Positions 5,213-5,320 of a stretch of DNA of 5,320 nt are shown one piece after another; the stretch's first letter is position 1; each line of letters begins with the position of its first letter. The notes under the pieces were generated by a model. That model was not told the DNA's origin. It saw nothing but the letters and a program-made list of their open reading frames with translations, and did no database searches. The translations under genes were made by a program, and so were the position numbers. Origin of the DNA: Bacteroidota bacterium (GTDB taxonomy: Bacteria > Bacteroidota > Ignavibacteria > Kapaibacteriales > Kapaibacteriaceae); the NCBI GenBank assembly GCA_003488525.1, contig DNLG01000125.1, positions 2,366-7,685 of the forward strand, read 5' to 3'.

Positions 5213-5320
5213 TCATTTCCGCGAGGTATCGTCAAGGTTCAAACGTACATCCATCGCTTTATGCAGGATCCTCACGATCACCACATCTCCGTTGTCCATG
5301 ATCTGATAAAAGAGGACGTG
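5213..5320 (-). CDS. RelE/ParE-family toxin, C-terminal part (5' end beyond the window)
   Basis: The last 35 codons and TGA stop of a minus-strand gene whose start lies beyond the right edge. The peptide contains HVLFYQIMDNGDVVIVRILHKAMDV in two blocks: a beta-strand with the conserved Tyr (LFYQI), and a strand plus motif IVRILHKAMD. This is the typical C-terminal pattern of RelE/ParE type II toxins (Y-x-I, then I-x-R-I-L-H-x-x-x-D). ParE-type toxins poison DNA gyrase and RelE-type toxins cleave ribosome-bound mRNA; 35 residues do not decide between them. Its antitoxin gene, normally just upstream, would lie to the right of the window. A hand count gives about 47% G+C for this segment, below the roughly 60% of the neighbouring genes, which suits a mobile or acquired toxin-antitoxin pair. 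The gene converges on hutI. Confidence 0.8.
   Translation of the reverse strand, partial: HVLFYQIMDNGDVVIVRILHKAMDVRLNLDDTSRK

Noticed and set aside
1..5320. tRNA, rRNA, insertion sequence, riboswitch or attachment site
   Set aside because: The only gaps are 36-38 bp plus the left-edge repeat, too small for these elements, and no transposase-like coding sequence or terminal inverted repeat pair was seen.

Overview
The window is a compact, gene-dense chromosomal segment of a high-GC bacterium (lines sampled by eye run a little above 60% G+C). Three things suggest the FCB group (Bacteroidota/Chlorobiota relatives). None of the six visible start codons has a Shine-Dalgarno sequence at normal spacing. 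A box matching the Bacteroidota -7 consensus TAnnTTTG lies just before the left operon. A small helical protein resembles a hypothetical family I recall from that group. The placement is an inference, and I would not go to genus level.

Layout: two transcription units diverge from a 36-bp gap (1544-1579). Leftward runs a two-gene unit: an exported PAP2-type membrane phosphatase (821-1543), then a nitrilase-superfamily amidohydrolase (27-821), joined by a TGATG stop/start overlap. Rightward runs a four-gene unit: aspartate-semialdehyde dehydrogenase (asd, 1580-2563), mannose-1-phosphate guanylyltransferase (manC, 2560-3636), a 106-residue protein of unknown function (3626-3946) and imidazolonepropionase (hutI, 3954-5174). 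Junctions in this unit are a 4-bp overlap, an 11-bp overlap and a 7-bp gap, so one transcript is likely. At the right edge, convergent with hutI, is the 3' end of a RelE/ParE-type toxin gene (5213-5320, 5' end outside the window). A strong hairpin fills the 38 bp between the two stop codons.

Functionally, the rightward unit mixes amino-acid biosynthesis (the aspartate pathway to lysine/DAP, threonine and methionine), activated-sugar synthesis (GDP-mannose for glycans) and histidine catabolism. The mix looks like housekeeping genes packed together, not one pathway. The leftward pair could act on envelope lipid phosphates and on small amides, but its substrates cannot be read from sequence.

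I see no clear undescribed multi-gene system. The best second looks are the tightly packed divergent promoters that predict leaderless mRNAs, the heptamer tandem repeats that start on stop codons at both ends of the block, the unknown 106-aa protein, a perfect 10-bp inverted repeat inside its gene, and the toxin fragment. No stretch over 300 bases lacks a gene.
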